Assembly: GCA_037954325.1 (NCBI GenBank)
Contig: JBBMNZ010000007.1
Span: forward strand, 11,837,501-11,901,500
Direction of reading: 5' to 3'
DNA: 64,000 nucleotides
From: Fistularia commersonii
Lineage: Eukaryota; Chordata; Actinopteri; Syngnathiformes; Fistulariidae
Shown here: positions 1 to 21,325 of the stretch, piece by piece
Layout of the letters: each line of letters begins with the position of its first letter
Numbering within the stretch: position 1 is the stretch's first letter
Made by a program: the position numbers and the translations under genes
The notes under the pieces: model-generated
The model's database searches: none
Told to the model about the DNA's origin: nothing
The model's input: only the letters and a program-made list of their open reading frames with translations

Positions 1-38
1 ATACCGGTGTAATATACACACCACACATAGGTACATAT

Positions 39-40
<2 letters not shown>

Positions 41-109
<69 letters not shown>
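41..109. repeat. (GT)n microsatellite
   Basis: About 34 uninterrupted GT units, running into GCGCAC. The surrounding 300 bases are also TA/TG-rich and precede the Tc1 relic. Confidence 0.98.
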
Positions 110-115
<6 letters not shown>

Positions 116-572
116 CATACGTATACCCGTGTTTATGTGCATACACTTCCATATTTATATATGGGTGTATATATGTGCGTTTAATTGTATGAATGTATAA
201 ACATGTGTATATATTTGTACATGTAAATATATACATACGTGTGTATACATATATACATCTATACACTAAATGTGTTAATATAAATATATATATATGTGTG
301 TGTGTGTGTGTGTACAGTGTATTTAGATATTATATATGTATGTATGTATGTGTGTATATACACAAATATATGCATACATACATTAATACGTATTTACCAT
401 ATGGCCAAAATTATTCGCTCACATGCCTTCACTCGCATATGAAATTAAGTGACGTCTCCGTCCTAATCCATAGTGTTCAATATGATGTTGGTCCACCCTT
501 TGCAGCTATATCAGCTTCATCTCCACAAGGTTCAGTAGTGTGTTTATGGGAATTTATGGGAATTTTTGACCA

Positions 573-758
573 TTATTCCAGAAGTGCATTTGTGAGGTCA
601 CACACTGATGTTTGATGAGAAAGCCTGGTTCTTAGTCTCCTCTCAAATTCATCCCAAAGGTGTTCTCTCGGGTTCGGTTCAGGACTCTGTGCAGGCCAGT
701 CAAGGTCATCCACACCAGACTCTGTCATCCATGTCTTTATGGACCTTGTTTTGTGCAC
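573..758 (-). pseudogene. Tc1 transposase C-terminal remnant
   Basis: An open stretch of 61 codons reads WMTESGVDDLDWPAQSPEPN and REHLWDEFERRLR, matching the last catalytic acidic region and C terminus of Tc1 transposases. Upstream parts are interrupted by stops and frameshifts, so no active enzyme can be made. Confidence 0.8.
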
Positions 759-1264
759 TGGTGCACAATCATTTAGGAAAAGGGAGGGGCCAGCTCCAAA
801 CTGTTCTCACAAAGTTGGGAGCATGGACTTGTCCAAAATATCTTGGTACGCTGACACTTTCAAAGTTCCTTTCACTGGAACTAAGGGGCCAAGCCCAGCT
901 CCTGAAAAATGACCCAACACCATAATCCCTCCTCCACCAAACTTCACACGTGGCACAATGCGGTCAGACATGTATCATTCTCCTGGCAAGCAGCAAATAT
1001 AGACTCATGAATCAGATTACTAGATGGAGAAGTGTGATTCGTCACACCTGAGAACACATCTCCAGCGTGCTTTACACCATCCAACACTTTGTATTGCACT
1101 TGGTGATGTGTGGTTTGGATGCAGCTGCTCGGCCATGGAAACCTATGAAGTTTTTACCGTGGACTGTTCTTGAGCTATTCCGGCCACATGAACTTTGGAG
1201 CTCTGTAGCGATTGAGTCTGCAGAAAGTTGGCGGCCTCTTCACATTATGCGCCTCAGCATCCAC

Positions 1265-1310
1265 TGGTAGGTCATATAACTGACTGCTCCGTCAGTTATG
1301 TGACCTACCA
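1265..1310. repeat. 20-bp inverted repeat (hairpin) inside the Tc1 copy
   Basis: Arms 1265-1284 and 1291-1310 are reverse complements at 19 of 20 positions, with a 6-base loop (TGCTCC). The single mismatch is near the middle of the arm. It is not part of the terminal repeats of the element. Confidence 0.9.
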
Positions 1311-1610
1311 CTTCTTGGCTGAGTTGCTGTCATTCACAAAACCGTCCATTTCTTATACTACAGCTGACAGGTGACTGTGGAATATTTTGGAGCGAGGAAA
1401 TTTCACAACTAGATTTGTTTTACAGGTGACATCCTATCACAGTTCCACTCTGGAATTCACTAAGCTAAAGGCAACCCATTCTTTCACAAATGTTTGTAAA
1501 TAACAGTGCAGGCCTAGGTGCTTGACTTTATTCACCTGTGGCCATGGAAGTGATTGGAACAACAGATTCTGATTATTTGGATGGGTGAGTGAATACTTTT
1601 GGACATATGG

Positions 1611-1635
1611 TGTGTATATATATATATATATATAC
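1611..1635. repeat. TG/TA microsatellite at the right end of the Tc1 copy
   Basis: A short run of TGTGTATATATATATA-type repeats starts immediately after the right inverted repeat. TA-rich tracts supply the TA targets preferred by Tc1 elements. Confidence 0.7.
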
Positions 1636-4600
1636 ATATACATACATGACAGATTCAATCCCAGCAGAGGACATTATATTTCAACAAATTAACCAAAACA
1701 GTATATGTATTTATTTACTTCAGTTTTAACATTTTTTGCTGGGTAGGGATCCGTCATCTGTCAGAATGAGCAAACGACATGAAATTCAACCCAAACACCG
1801 GGATATTATCAAAAAATTAAACAAACAGACAAATAATATGAATGCATTTGGTCAAGATCCAGCACTGCTTTTATCATTCCATAAAAACATTCAAAACATG
1901 ACAACACCCTGGTTTATTCTAAAATTTGAGATACATCTCCAACTTGGCATGCAGGCCAAATGAGCCGATTGGATGGAAAAGGTCTCCCGTATAGGTCGTC
2001 GTCTTACATGTACATACTGAAAGAATAATAATGGTTGTGTTTTTTTAATTTTTTTTTCAATTTTGCCTGCGTGAGCAATAATTATAGTGTACAGGCTAGG
2101 GGGAATGAGTTGCATGCATAAATACTAACGGTCAAAATGGCAGCCACCTTTTAAAAAAGGGGGTGGGGGACTCCATTAATCAAGCTGTCCCAGAGTAATC
2201 CCAATTAAACTCATTGGTAAGGTCTTACATCACATATTGAAAGTCCGTGCCAAGTTTCACTCACACCAGATTAAGAGCGAGGCTTATTAGCTGCGCCATC
2301 ACCTCTTTTTATAGGCTTGTCATTAACTGCAGTCGATGTATTTACTTTTGCCAAATATGATTAAATTTGACTTTTATTTCGTAATGGAGCTCTATGATGT
2401 TTTTGATACACTTTGGCCAAATTTAGATTATTATAGAGTTTTTAATGGGGCTTTATGAGGTAAAAAGGAAGGATTTTATATTGTTTATTTTAAAATATGG
2501 CAAATGTTATTCATCTCCTGTCAGTGAAAACAGGTCAGCATTCTGGGTTACTTGGAGATGCTTTTTGAGATTTTACTATTTTAGCCTTTTTAAGAGCCCT
2601 GATTTAATAGAGGCGGACGATGAAGTAATCCAGCCCGGACAAGGAGTCATCCCATTTTTTTCACAACGTTACATCTGTCAAAGTTGGTTGGCGGCCAAGC
2701 CAATACAATTTAAAAATGCTGTTATCCGATGATGTTCGGGTGAAGATGCGTCAGAAGTTTGAGGAGATCGAAGGCTTCATCGGTGCAGTAAATGTTACTG
2801 GAGGGGTGTTGGCTGCGTGAAAGTGAGAGTCTGAATCACCGCCTACAGATATTGACTGAATACAACATATGTAGAAGGGGAATAACATTAGTCTGTGGAT
2901 TAAATCTCATTGAGCTGAATGATACTTGCAAGCTTGGAGCCTCTCGTTCGCAAAAGTCAAACTGATCTTGTGAATCTGTCTTAAAGCAGTGACATGATGA
3001 GGGGATCCGTGGTGTCAGAATTTGCATCGAAAACAGAACAAGATGAGTTCTGGGACAACTCCAGCACAGTCATTCGTCAGATGTCATCTTTTTTTTTTTC
3101 TGCCAGCTTTTCACTCCAGGACCCAGACTGAAAACTGTTGCTTAAAATGTCACAGAAGATAGCAGGGTAAGAGTCCACCATCAACTTAAACACCTGGATA
3201 AAGATGGGTTTTGTTTGGATTTTTTTTTTTTTCGATTCTAAGGAGAGGTATAACTTCAGTAACCTTAAAAGACTCCAGTACATGGCTTCTAAATAAAAGC
3301 CGATGCATTAGATCTAGTAAAAAAGTGCAAACTAATGGTAAATCATGCTCAAGCAGCTGACTTACAGCGCGGTTTAAGAGACAAGTTGATGGTTCGGATG
3401 TAGAAATCGATTAGGTTAGCTCTGAAAGGTCGATGGGGAGTAAGAACACTCGAGTATAAATTAGGCTTTAGTGCCTCCAGGGTTTGGTTGTTTGAATATA
3501 AATCTCTTCCTGCTGAGGGGCGGAGACGATTTGTTTTGTCCCTAATTGTACGAATTTTATCATTAAGGAAGCTCATACGGCCATTACTCGCAAGAGCTGT
3601 AGAAATACATGGATCAATAAGGTTATGCGTCTGTCGGCCGCCCCGCTGATGAAAGGATATGTGGGTTGTACCGGTTATCCTTTTTAGATTAAGCCTGGTT
3701 CATCCGCACAGAGTAAAATGTCACATCATTTCATACCTTTGCGCCGTGCGTCGCTCTGTGATGGTTCGGGAGTCATACCGCTGCGCTTACCTCTTATTTT
3801 ATTGTTCTATCACCGGAGGCTGGGTTCGAATCTGGTGTCAATCACCGTCTGCCTGAAGCACTGTCATCAAGTAAGATCAATGCCTGGGGGGACTCTTGTT
3901 AGCGCCGAACTCATCAATCAAAATAGACTTCGATAATGATGAAATGGTGTCCTTAAATTTAGCTATGGCCCAAAATTAAACAAAAAGCACCGATGCGTCG
4001 TCCAGACTCAAAGGTGATGGAAGGTCTGACAGAAGAGGGTGCTGAGGAAATGTCAGATACCAAAATAAGGGGGGGAGAGTGATTAAATAATGAATTTACA
4101 TTTATGTACGCCTAATACAGTATGAGTATAATGCCCTCAAGAAATGTCATAGTTCAAGAGAAAGAGGCTGCCTTTTAATTGAATGCAAATGACAAAAGAG
4201 GTGCTATCTTGCACAATGAAATGCCAAATGTCTGCGCAACTGTGTGAGAATCACCTGAAAAAGGAAAATATTTTACTTTAATGCCTTTATCATGGATTTC
4301 CACATGAAAATTCAAGTCAACTGCGAGGTGTGGGGAGCGTCTGTATATGAACTGCTAAAGGCACAGCGTGGAAGACAAAGTGCTAACAGACACCGGGTAC
4401 TGAGTTGATTTTTATCAGGCTGAACAAAAAAATAATGTCTGCGAGGAATGTATATATTAATATGGCCGTGGGCCGTTGATACATTTAGACTAAAGTATCG
4501 GTCGGGGAACTGGCCAAGTTTCACCAAGTCGACATAAATCACAATAATGTGATAGTAGTTTATTAATCCTGCTTTAGATAGCAAGGGTCAGATGCTGGAG

Positions 4601-6338
4601 ATTTATCTGTCCGGGTTCTTTTGCACTGTAATATGAAAGAATTAAACTCTCGCAAGTTGCTGTTATTAACCGCTCTTCTGTTTGTACTTGATTTAATTTA
4701 TTTTCGCTGGTTAGAAGGGCGAAAACCCTCCCGGTGTACATACATCTTAAAGAAAGACCTCCAAGTCTGGTTCCCACGTTTTCGTTCCGCTAATAAACCC
4801 AAAAACATGAAACAAGATGAGAACCTCAGCATGACGGCATCATCTCGGTAAGATGATTTTGTAGTTGTTTTTTATTTTAAATCTTTTAATAATGTGACAG
4901 TTTGTCACACACTTTGAAGCCATATTGCTAGTAGATTACTACTAGAATCTTATGTTTTCTCCCTCTGCAAACGCGACAGCAAGACATTTCCCTTGATGCT
5001 TCATGAAAAATTAAAAAAAAAAAGTGCCTCAAGTTCATACCACCAACTGGGGAGCATCCTCACGAGACGCGCCGCCACCCTGGAAGTTTAACACGGTGTG
5101 AAAGCGCCAGCTTTCCACCCTGCATGGTGTCATCCAGATCTGCTTCGTCACTGTCTCGGGAATACGCATCGATAACGTTATTATTTCTGAGTGATGAATC
5201 TTTGCATCTCATTCCACTGAATAGATTCAAAGTCTTTGACAACCTAGTGATTTTTTTTTTTTTTTCTTTTTTTTTTTACTTTCCAACTAGCTCTTTTCTG
5301 CCTGCGCTTTATTTATTTATCAAATCTGGCAAACTCATTTTTCATTAATCTAATGCTGTTTGCTCACATTTATTCAACTCGCTGCTTCGTCAGTCCCGCG
5401 TAAAACTGTCAGGGGCGCTTTCATCCGCCAACCAAAGCGTTACTCTCACTTAAGAAAATAAATAAATAAACGAATAGAAGAAAGAGTGAAGAAAAAAAAA
5501 AGAAATTATGCAATTTCTGTTCCACCTAACAGACAAAAAAAATCAAAATTCTTGCAGCAGTCACTGTTATCCACGCTTGCAGAATTAATCCTTTGCATAA
5601 CAGTGATGATATTCCCACAAGGTGGCCATATGGTTCCTCTAGTTAGCGTGAACTATATTGTGATGTGGTGAATATATGCACGTTTCATTTCAGCCGTCGT
5701 TTTCTCTTCATGAAGGTTGTATTTTTGACAAGGGCCAGACAAACCATCACTCTTCTGTGAAAAGAAGATTATTCTTTGTCTGGTTTTCTTTAATTGTGTC
5801 CTGTGCGAGTGTACCTACCGTTGCTGCATTTTCATTGCATTGGATTATTAATAGTACCCAAATTCACTACACGTCATAGATGGCTGCCTCTAGTGCTTCG
5901 GTACAAAATTGTAAAAATGCCAGTCCCTAAATCACACGAGTGGCCATTAATTCATCGCTCTGAGCATTCAGTGATTCAAGGTTTAAACTGATGAGACAGA
6001 ACTACAGAGGCTGGTTTATAACCTCCTATTCCTTTTTTAGACAGCTGAGCTGTAATTGATTTCTTACATTTAATATTTGCAGTTTTAAAAACTGCTTTCC
6101 CCTGGCTTGCTTTTTTTTCTAAGCTTTCTCCTATATATGGGTGAATTATGCTATGCATGCCTCCCGTTTGGCCTTTTTTTTATTCAATTTGTTTTCCTTC
6201 CCTCTCCATTTGAGGCATAAATGATGTCAGACCAATTGTGATCTTTTGGCCATAATAATTTTATTATCTTTATCCGCATTTGTATTTCACAGGTGCGCGT
6301 ACATCAGCTACGTTTTTCAAATATTGGTGGTCTTAGAC

Positions 6339-6665
6339 CAGGGTTGGGCAATTATTTTGACTGGCGGAACACATTTCTTATTTCATTTTTATGCACTGGC
6401 CAACTAGGTATCATGTAAATTGAACAAAATGAATATTAAAATATTTTAGTTTTTGGCATTTTATTTCAACTTTAAAATCATTCATTATCATACAACTGTA
6501 CCGACATTATTTTTTATGTAATCACCCATACAAAATTAAACAAAAAGAAAAAATAAGGAGCTTCTAAATTTAATATTGATTGAAAATACTTTATTAAAAT
6601 ATTCAAAGAAAATAGTTGGGGGACCGGATAAAAAAGCATAACGGGCCAGATGTGGCCCAGGTCTG
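6339..6665. mobile_element. hAT-like non-autonomous element (MITE)
   Basis: It starts CAGGGTTGGGCAATT and ends GGCCCAGGTCTG, with internal GGGGGACCGGAT and GGGCCAGATGTGGCCC as in the common vertebrate hAT MITEs. The flanking octamers TCTTAGAC (6331-6338) and TCTGAGCC (6666-6673) agree at 6 of 8 positions, fitting an aged 8-bp target duplication. There is no coding capacity. Confidence 0.65.
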
Positions 6666-6814
6666 TCTGAGCCCAAAGTAGTACTATCACATGAAAACAA
6701 ACAGCAAAACGTCTTATTAAGAATAAACATGACATCACATATTGATTTGTCTTTGGGGGCAAATTGCTGATCCAAAATTATGACAAGCAATGGCATACCA
6801 TGTACATCTCTTGT

Positions 6815-6883
6815 TGGGTATATATATATGTATGTGTGTGTCTGTGTGTGTGTGTATGTGTGTGTATATATGTATGTGTGTTC

Positions 6884-6916
<33 letters not shown>

Positions 6917-6935
6917 CATATATATATATATAAGC
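6815..6935. repeat. TA/TG compound microsatellite
   Basis: Alternating (TA)n and (TG)n tracts. The left boundary of the adjoining pogo-like fragment is lost within it. Confidence 0.9.
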
Positions 6936-7152
6936 GTCCTTCTGCACACTAAACCATCAAAGTTGTCTTCTTCAGTGTCGAAGTTGAACGGACTCAGAAT
7001 TTCCAGGTCATTTCATTGGTCCAATGTGACGAGGATAATTACTTTAGCGGCGTGAGGCTCGTTAGCCGCCCCCCCAAAAACAAAATCCATATATTATCCG
7101 CATCGTTGTTTAAGTAAAAAAATAGTCGCGGTTTATCGTCTGGAAATTACGG
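6936..7152 (-). mobile_element. Tc1/mariner pogo-like element, end fragment
   Basis: Its reverse complement starts CCGTAATTTCCAGACGATAA and shares layout with the better copies at 28225-29427 and 60400-60940. A TA dinucleotide follows at 7153-7154. The other end is missing. A CCCCCCC run and a decayed acidic-tail coding stretch are visible. Assignment to the pogo branch rests on the longer copy. Confidence 0.6.
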
Positions 7153-7198
7153 TATACATTATACACATATACATATATACACACGAATATACACACAC

Positions 7199-7202
7199 AC
7201 AC

Positions 7203-7250
<48 letters not shown>
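7199..7250. repeat. (TA)n microsatellite
   Basis: A long ATATAT tract, with CACACA just before it, next to the end of the pogo-like fragment. Confidence 0.9.
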
Positions 7251-7252
<2 letters not shown>

Positions 7253-7672
7253 TATGTATGTAGGGTGCACGGTTCACCATCCTGACTGGATGATGGTGTT
7301 TTAGTCCTCGGATTAGAAGGAGGAAACATTGGGCCAAGCTGCAAAGCCGTTTGGAGTGTTTTACAGAACAGTATCACATCTCTGCTGTGTGGCAGGTGCT
7401 GTGCCGTCCCTGCATGAGGACCAGGTAGTAGAATGACGGCATGGAAGAAGGACTAGCTACAAGGGAAAGCGTAGGAAAGACTCTCTCACAATAACTATTC
7501 AAGTCAGAGATTAAACTTCTCTTTCAAATACCATACAGTAAATGCATTACACACTCTTTTGTAGACGGAGAGAAAAGGTCAAAACATGGTATTAGGAGGA
7601 CAGACACACAAAAGACAGTCAGCTTACATGGTTATGCTCTGTTGTGTCTCTCCCTCTCTCTGTCTTGCTCAG

Positions 7673-16433
<8,761 letters not shown>

Positions 16434-17477
16434 GCGGAGCCTGGGTGAAGAATCGATGTGCGTGTTATGCAACCAAAGTCAACCATCCAGCAAGACTATC
16501 CACAGCAGTGCGAGAAACTGATACAGTCTGGCGGAGGCACTTTTTCCACACAGAAAACAAAAAAAGAGAAAAAAAGGACAAATTATAAAAGGCAAAAAAA
16601 CTCACCGCAGTTCACATGGAGAGTACATTCCTAACATTGACATATCTGTAAATTTTTCCAGAGAGCATTCCATGCAGGACTCCCTGTCTATGTGTTTCAC
16701 TCTGGAAATACTGCCGTAAGGAAGCTCGTGGAGGAGCCTTGCCAACGCAGACCGGGAAAAATGTACAGTTAGGCCATCATATATAGTAGAAAAAAAAAGA
16801 ACCCCTATGCCTTTATATAAAACAGCATCACGCCATGGTGTCAAAGAGGGACAAATGTTTATACCGCTTTCTCCACTGTACATGTAGCAACATCTGTATC
16901 TGTTGCAGCGCTCCGTTTAAAAAACAACCGCCAGGCTCGGTGTAGTTTGTACCAGAATGTATCTATGTTCGCAGTGAGTGTTGTCAGGATCGCAGGGGGG
17001 GTGACAGCTCAGGTTTACAGTGACAGTTTCAGGTTCTCATCATATAAGTGCATGCACGTGTTTGTCCAATGCATGTTTTTTTTTTTCGTCATTATCTTTT
17101 CCGATTCATTAATCATTTATATATACTTTTGGAATATGTATCTCTATGAATATAACTACAAAGTTTGCCTCAATTACATTGAGCAAGAAAAAAATCATTG
17201 TGCGCGAGAATATGCGCTTGCTCGCAATATCAACAACAGACATGAACTATCGTTTTTACTGTAATATCGGGTCGTTCATTTCTTTAATGTTAAAACTTTA
17301 TCTGACCATTATTTTTGAGTACTTACTTTTACTTACTCTTGAATTATTATCTTTTTATGAATCACTTAACAATATGGTTTTCAAAATATATTTCAATCAG
17401 TAGTACACAAAGACATTTTGCAAAAAAAAGCAAGAAAAACTTAAAAAATTGAAGTATGACTGAAAATTACATATCTA

Positions 17478-17540
17478 TATATATGTGTGTTTATATATAT
17501 ATATACACATATATATATATACATATATACATACATATAT
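17478..17540. repeat. TA-rich microsatellite
   Basis: Repeated ATATATAT/ATACATAT units downstream of asic1. Confidence 0.85.
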
Positions 17541-20500
17541 TAAAAAATCTAATTTTGGAAATATTTCATCTAGAAGGTCAAATCAGTTTTACCATTTAAC
17601 ATTTGTCTATGAATGCTTGTGAACGGTATCTGAGTGAGATTTAAATAGAGAAAATTCTTGATTGATTTGACTTCTGTGTCAAGCACGTCGATTTTTCCGT
17701 ATTAAATCTGATATCAGGATATATCAAGATATTAAGGGGGGGGTTGTAATTTAAAAATGATTCAATTCCCCCCCACAATTCTGCTTTGGCCAAGTTAAAC
17801 AAGGACAAGGGATTGCGTAACAGGGCGTACGTAGCCGGGCCCTGTGTGTTTGTTGATAGCTGAAGTAAATGAGCTGCACCCTGATGTAATTTCTCATGTT
17901 TGTTTTTCATTTTCACATATTCATTCAGCATTCACGCAGCTCCATTTCATCTTACCTTGACTGCGGGATGAGGTGAGAATTGGTTCTCAGAGAGACTCCT
18001 GCTGAACCCCTTTGGATTTTAGTGGGGCTATTAAATCTTTTCTGTATCTGTAGATTGTGTTCTTGTTGCAAAAGTCTTTTTCAAAGCACAATAACGCCAG
18101 TATGTAGAGGTGATGTGAACGAAATTGTACTATTATTCTTGATATATTGTCATATTATTAATATCGTGTTGATCTGAATGTTTTTGGTTGCTTGTTTTTT
18201 TTTCTTTCATAAACATATTTGATATTGCCTGATAATCCTGTCTCCATCTCATAGGTATTAGGCTGTTCTATTTAGTTATCAAAGCATAAATAAAATGTAA
18301 ATATCATTTTTGAAATTGTTATTCAAAGGAAATTTTGTTCTCGTCACTGATTATTCTGCTCCGGGGACTTTTTTTTTCAGTTTTGGTTGAATTCATGAAT
18401 ACGAGCAGCGCTACGACTCCTAATACGCTCCACATTTTCAGTCATGAATGGCTCCCAGTAAATCCAATAACCATTCTTTTAAATCTTTTCAAATAAATAT
18501 ATGCTATCTTGTATTTTTCCCCAATAAAACATTCCCTTGGAATAAAATAGATATTAAGGAAGGGATTTGGGTGATGGAGCTTGCTATCAAAGTAAATACC
18601 TTATCTACTTCAAGCATTTATTTGTGCTGCAGTTTGGAGCAGTCAGATACAGCAGTGGTATCTTGCAGCTCCGTGTAATTGCAGTTTCGGCTGATGTATG
18701 ACAATAGGATGGACGAGAAATATCCTGCTCGGCCAAATCAAGTTTTATCAAGCTTGCCAGTCCGCGCTACCATTCTACTGTAAGTTTGTCGACTGATGTT
18801 TTATTGGAAAAGCAACATGGTGATTTATGTGCCACCGAAAGGAACACATCTCCAGAATATTCAAATGAACTCATTGTCTACTCAGAACTGATGATGAGAG
18901 GCGATGGAGTGAGTTTCTCAGTTCGACAAAACACCATCACAGGAATATTGAGTTTTAGCTTCTTTGTCAAACCGCCGCAGTAAACTGTGAGCTATCTGAG
19001 ACTAATATAATACAATAAAAACAAAGACATGGTGTGTTTTTGTCTGGAAATTGGTAGGCCTTTACTGTAATAACTGCCTAATTTAATGCATTTTAATATA
19101 TCAATATTTCATTTTCCAGTATATATTGTTAGACCACTTGTTTGCAAATGTGTCGCCATCCCTGCCAGTTATAAGTGGCAGAAGGATGCAGTTTTCTCTC
19201 AAGCTCTAGGAGAGTTCTGCAAGAACCCAGTGCACTCTTGTCGCAAGGTCGATTAGATAATGATTGACTTCTGTTTTTTAAATTGTTATTTTTGGACCAA
19301 CTGTTCCTCACAACAATCTGCAATCTCATATGACCGGACAGCTAGTTGACACAAGAGTAATTCGAGGACTGGAGGTTTTACGTTTGTGCTGTATAATTTT
19401 TTCATAAGTACATTTCTTTTAGCGGGAAATCAACATAGGCGAACATCAAATGTGCGTGTTGATTCATTATTTATTATTCAAGAGAGAAACCACAGCTGGT
19501 CGCCGCGCTTATCACATGGAGGACTGACGCCTCCCGGGGATGCAACTACATCTGATGAAGGTGTTCCTAATTTGAATGTCTGACACATGAGACACCCCCA
19601 TCGTCGTCACCCCCCGTGGTTTTGTTGTTTACTGTTGTACCTGCCAAGAAGACAAATTAATCAGGAAATAAAAGATTATCTTGTTCATTTCCTCTTGGCA
19701 TTAGTGTCTTTTGAGGGAGGCCAGAAAGGTTGAGAAGGTATGAAAGCTGCTGACCAGAGACAGCTGAAAAAAAATAAATCTGACAGTTGGTGGAAACCGG
19801 AAATACCAAGAGGGATTTCGAAGGGAAACCTGAGACGGTTCCCAGGTATTTTGGATTTGGCAGGAGCTATCTAATTTATGTTGTCAACGCCGTCTTCCCC
19901 CCCGACTGAAGGTAAATCGCTCCCCTCCTGATAAATATCATCATAAATGCTCACACCTTTTTCTTTCCTGGCCAATCCAGCATTAACGTTCCTGTAATGG
20001 AGTCTTTCCTAAACTCCTCGCTTTTCCTTAAATGACTGTAATACCCTGAGCTAATCATGCCGGACAGCTGAGTCGGTTTCTAGTCAGAGAACAGATGGAG
20101 AATGTTTCCGTGTGCAAGTAACTTGTAATGAATGATGAATTTAGTATGTATTTTTAGATGAAAATCTTTCAGCACCACTGACCTTTTGTTTTGAAGATTT
20201 AAAAATGTGGTCAAACATGTGCAGAAGTTTTTTCCCTGATATGGACTATTACCGATTTGTCCACGTATACTGAGAAAACGTGGGTTTCTTTGTCTAATGC
20301 ACTGGTTACAAAGACGATGTGCTTAAAAGCCTCATTTTAGATTTTTACCCAACTAATGGAAAATGTTTTTTGACGGCCATGTCTACGACTTTATTTTGGA
20401 AATAAATGACAACGAGATGGCATTATAATCAAGTTATCACCAAGCCCTACATCATGTTGTGGCGAACTGTAATTCATATTTAGAAGCGCCATCAAACAGT

Positions 20501-20827
20501 CTGATGAGAATTCTAAAATAACATCCTAAAGAGAGTACCTGTTTTAAAGGTTATTTTCAATCAATCTGCCACAAAAACAGGGAACTTTTGTTTATTTTAA
20601 TCAAATTCCAATTAAATTAACTTAATTTAATTTTTTGCTGCATTTACTCATCAAATATAGGCATGCATACTAACTACAGCTCCAACTATGTATCTGTCTA
20701 ATATCACCTAGTTAACAAATTTCAAGGGTGTGTTAAATGCACAGTTGATATCTGCATTTTGTGCTTAACCTCAAACACATTCCACATTCCGCCCACCAGG
20801 TCACGTCAGCTCACGTTTCAAAAAAAT

Positions 20828-20985
20828 CAAGGATTCAAAGTCTTTATCGTCATGTGCACAATAAATAAACATGTTTCCCAGTATAATGTAATTCTTACTT
20901 TGCTGTCCACAGTGGGTTAGTACATAGAAAAGACGTAGGTCAATTATAAGGACACTTGATAAATAAGCGATAAACAATAGACAGT
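20828..20985 (-). repeat. LINE/SINE-type 3' region, minus orientation
   Basis: The block TTCAAAGTCTTTATCGTCAT, GTGCACAATAAATAAACATG, AATGTAATTCTTACTT and TGCTGTCCACA resembles a frequent fish retroposon end read on the other strand. It lies just before the inverted repeat copy at 21100. The assignment is by pattern recognition only. Confidence 0.45.
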
Positions 20986-21079
20986 GAATGTGTTGCAACA
21001 CAGAGACCATGACCCATATGTGCCTCATTCAGAAAGTACCACGTGAGCCTATATGGATATATAAATACATTTATACCCA

Positions 21080-21325
21080 TCCATTATCTACCGCTTTTTA
21101 TGCACTTAAGGTCAAAGGGATGCTGGAGCCTATGCCAGCTGTCACTGGGCGAGAAGCAGAACACACCCTGGCGCAGTCGCCAGTTGATCGCAGAGACAAA
21201 TATAGAGCAAGATACATCTGGACCATTTTTCCAAATTATGCCGATGAGTCGCCTACATGTTTTTGGACTGTGGGAGGAAACCCACACAGAAAACACGCAA
21301 ACTTCGCGCCACCGTGCCGCCGTAA
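21080..21325 (-). repeat. Common fish interspersed repeat (SINE-like), minus orientation
   Basis: It reads CCATCCATTATCTACCGC, then GGATGCTGGAGCC, GTCGCCAGTTGATCGCAG and CATGTTTTTGGACTGTGGGA, the reverse complement of the repeat family seen at 10436-10680. Short ORFs over it are repeat-derived. Confidence 0.75.

Larger units (their letters stand above)
397..1610 (-). mobile_element. Degenerate Tc1-like transposon
   Basis: The ends are inverted repeats: CCATATGGCCAAAATTATTC at 397 and, on the other strand from 1610, CCATATGTCCAAAAGTATTC. The length of about 1.2 kb is that of decayed Tc1 copies. The minus strand at 573-758 encodes DLDWPAQSPEPNPREHLWDE, the typical C-terminal catalytic region of a Tc1 transposase. 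The rest of the transposase is broken. TA target sites are recognisable only on the left. The copy lies beside TA-rich repeats and carries a hairpin at 1265-1310. Confidence 0.85.
1..7672. other. asic1 upstream intron, repeat-rich
   Basis: No asic1 exon was found here, so the stretch is read as intron before the exon at 7673. It holds microsatellites (41-109, 285-312, 6815-6935, 7199-7250), a decayed Tc1 copy, a hAT-like MITE and a pogo-like fragment, each listed separately. Between about 1700 and 6300 I see only AT-rich non-coding sequence with short homopolymer runs and scattered unconvincing ORFs. Confidence 0.6.

Noticed and set aside
193..615. 140-codon ORF at the left edge
   Set aside because: It runs through TA/TG microsatellite and the Tc1 end. 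The Tyr/Ile/Val-rich sequence is a repeat artefact.
3740..3860. tRNA-like B box (GGTTCGAATC) suggesting a tRNA gene or SINE head
   Set aside because: No matching A box, acceptor stem or cloverleaf can be formed. It may be a very old SINE fragment but cannot be supported.
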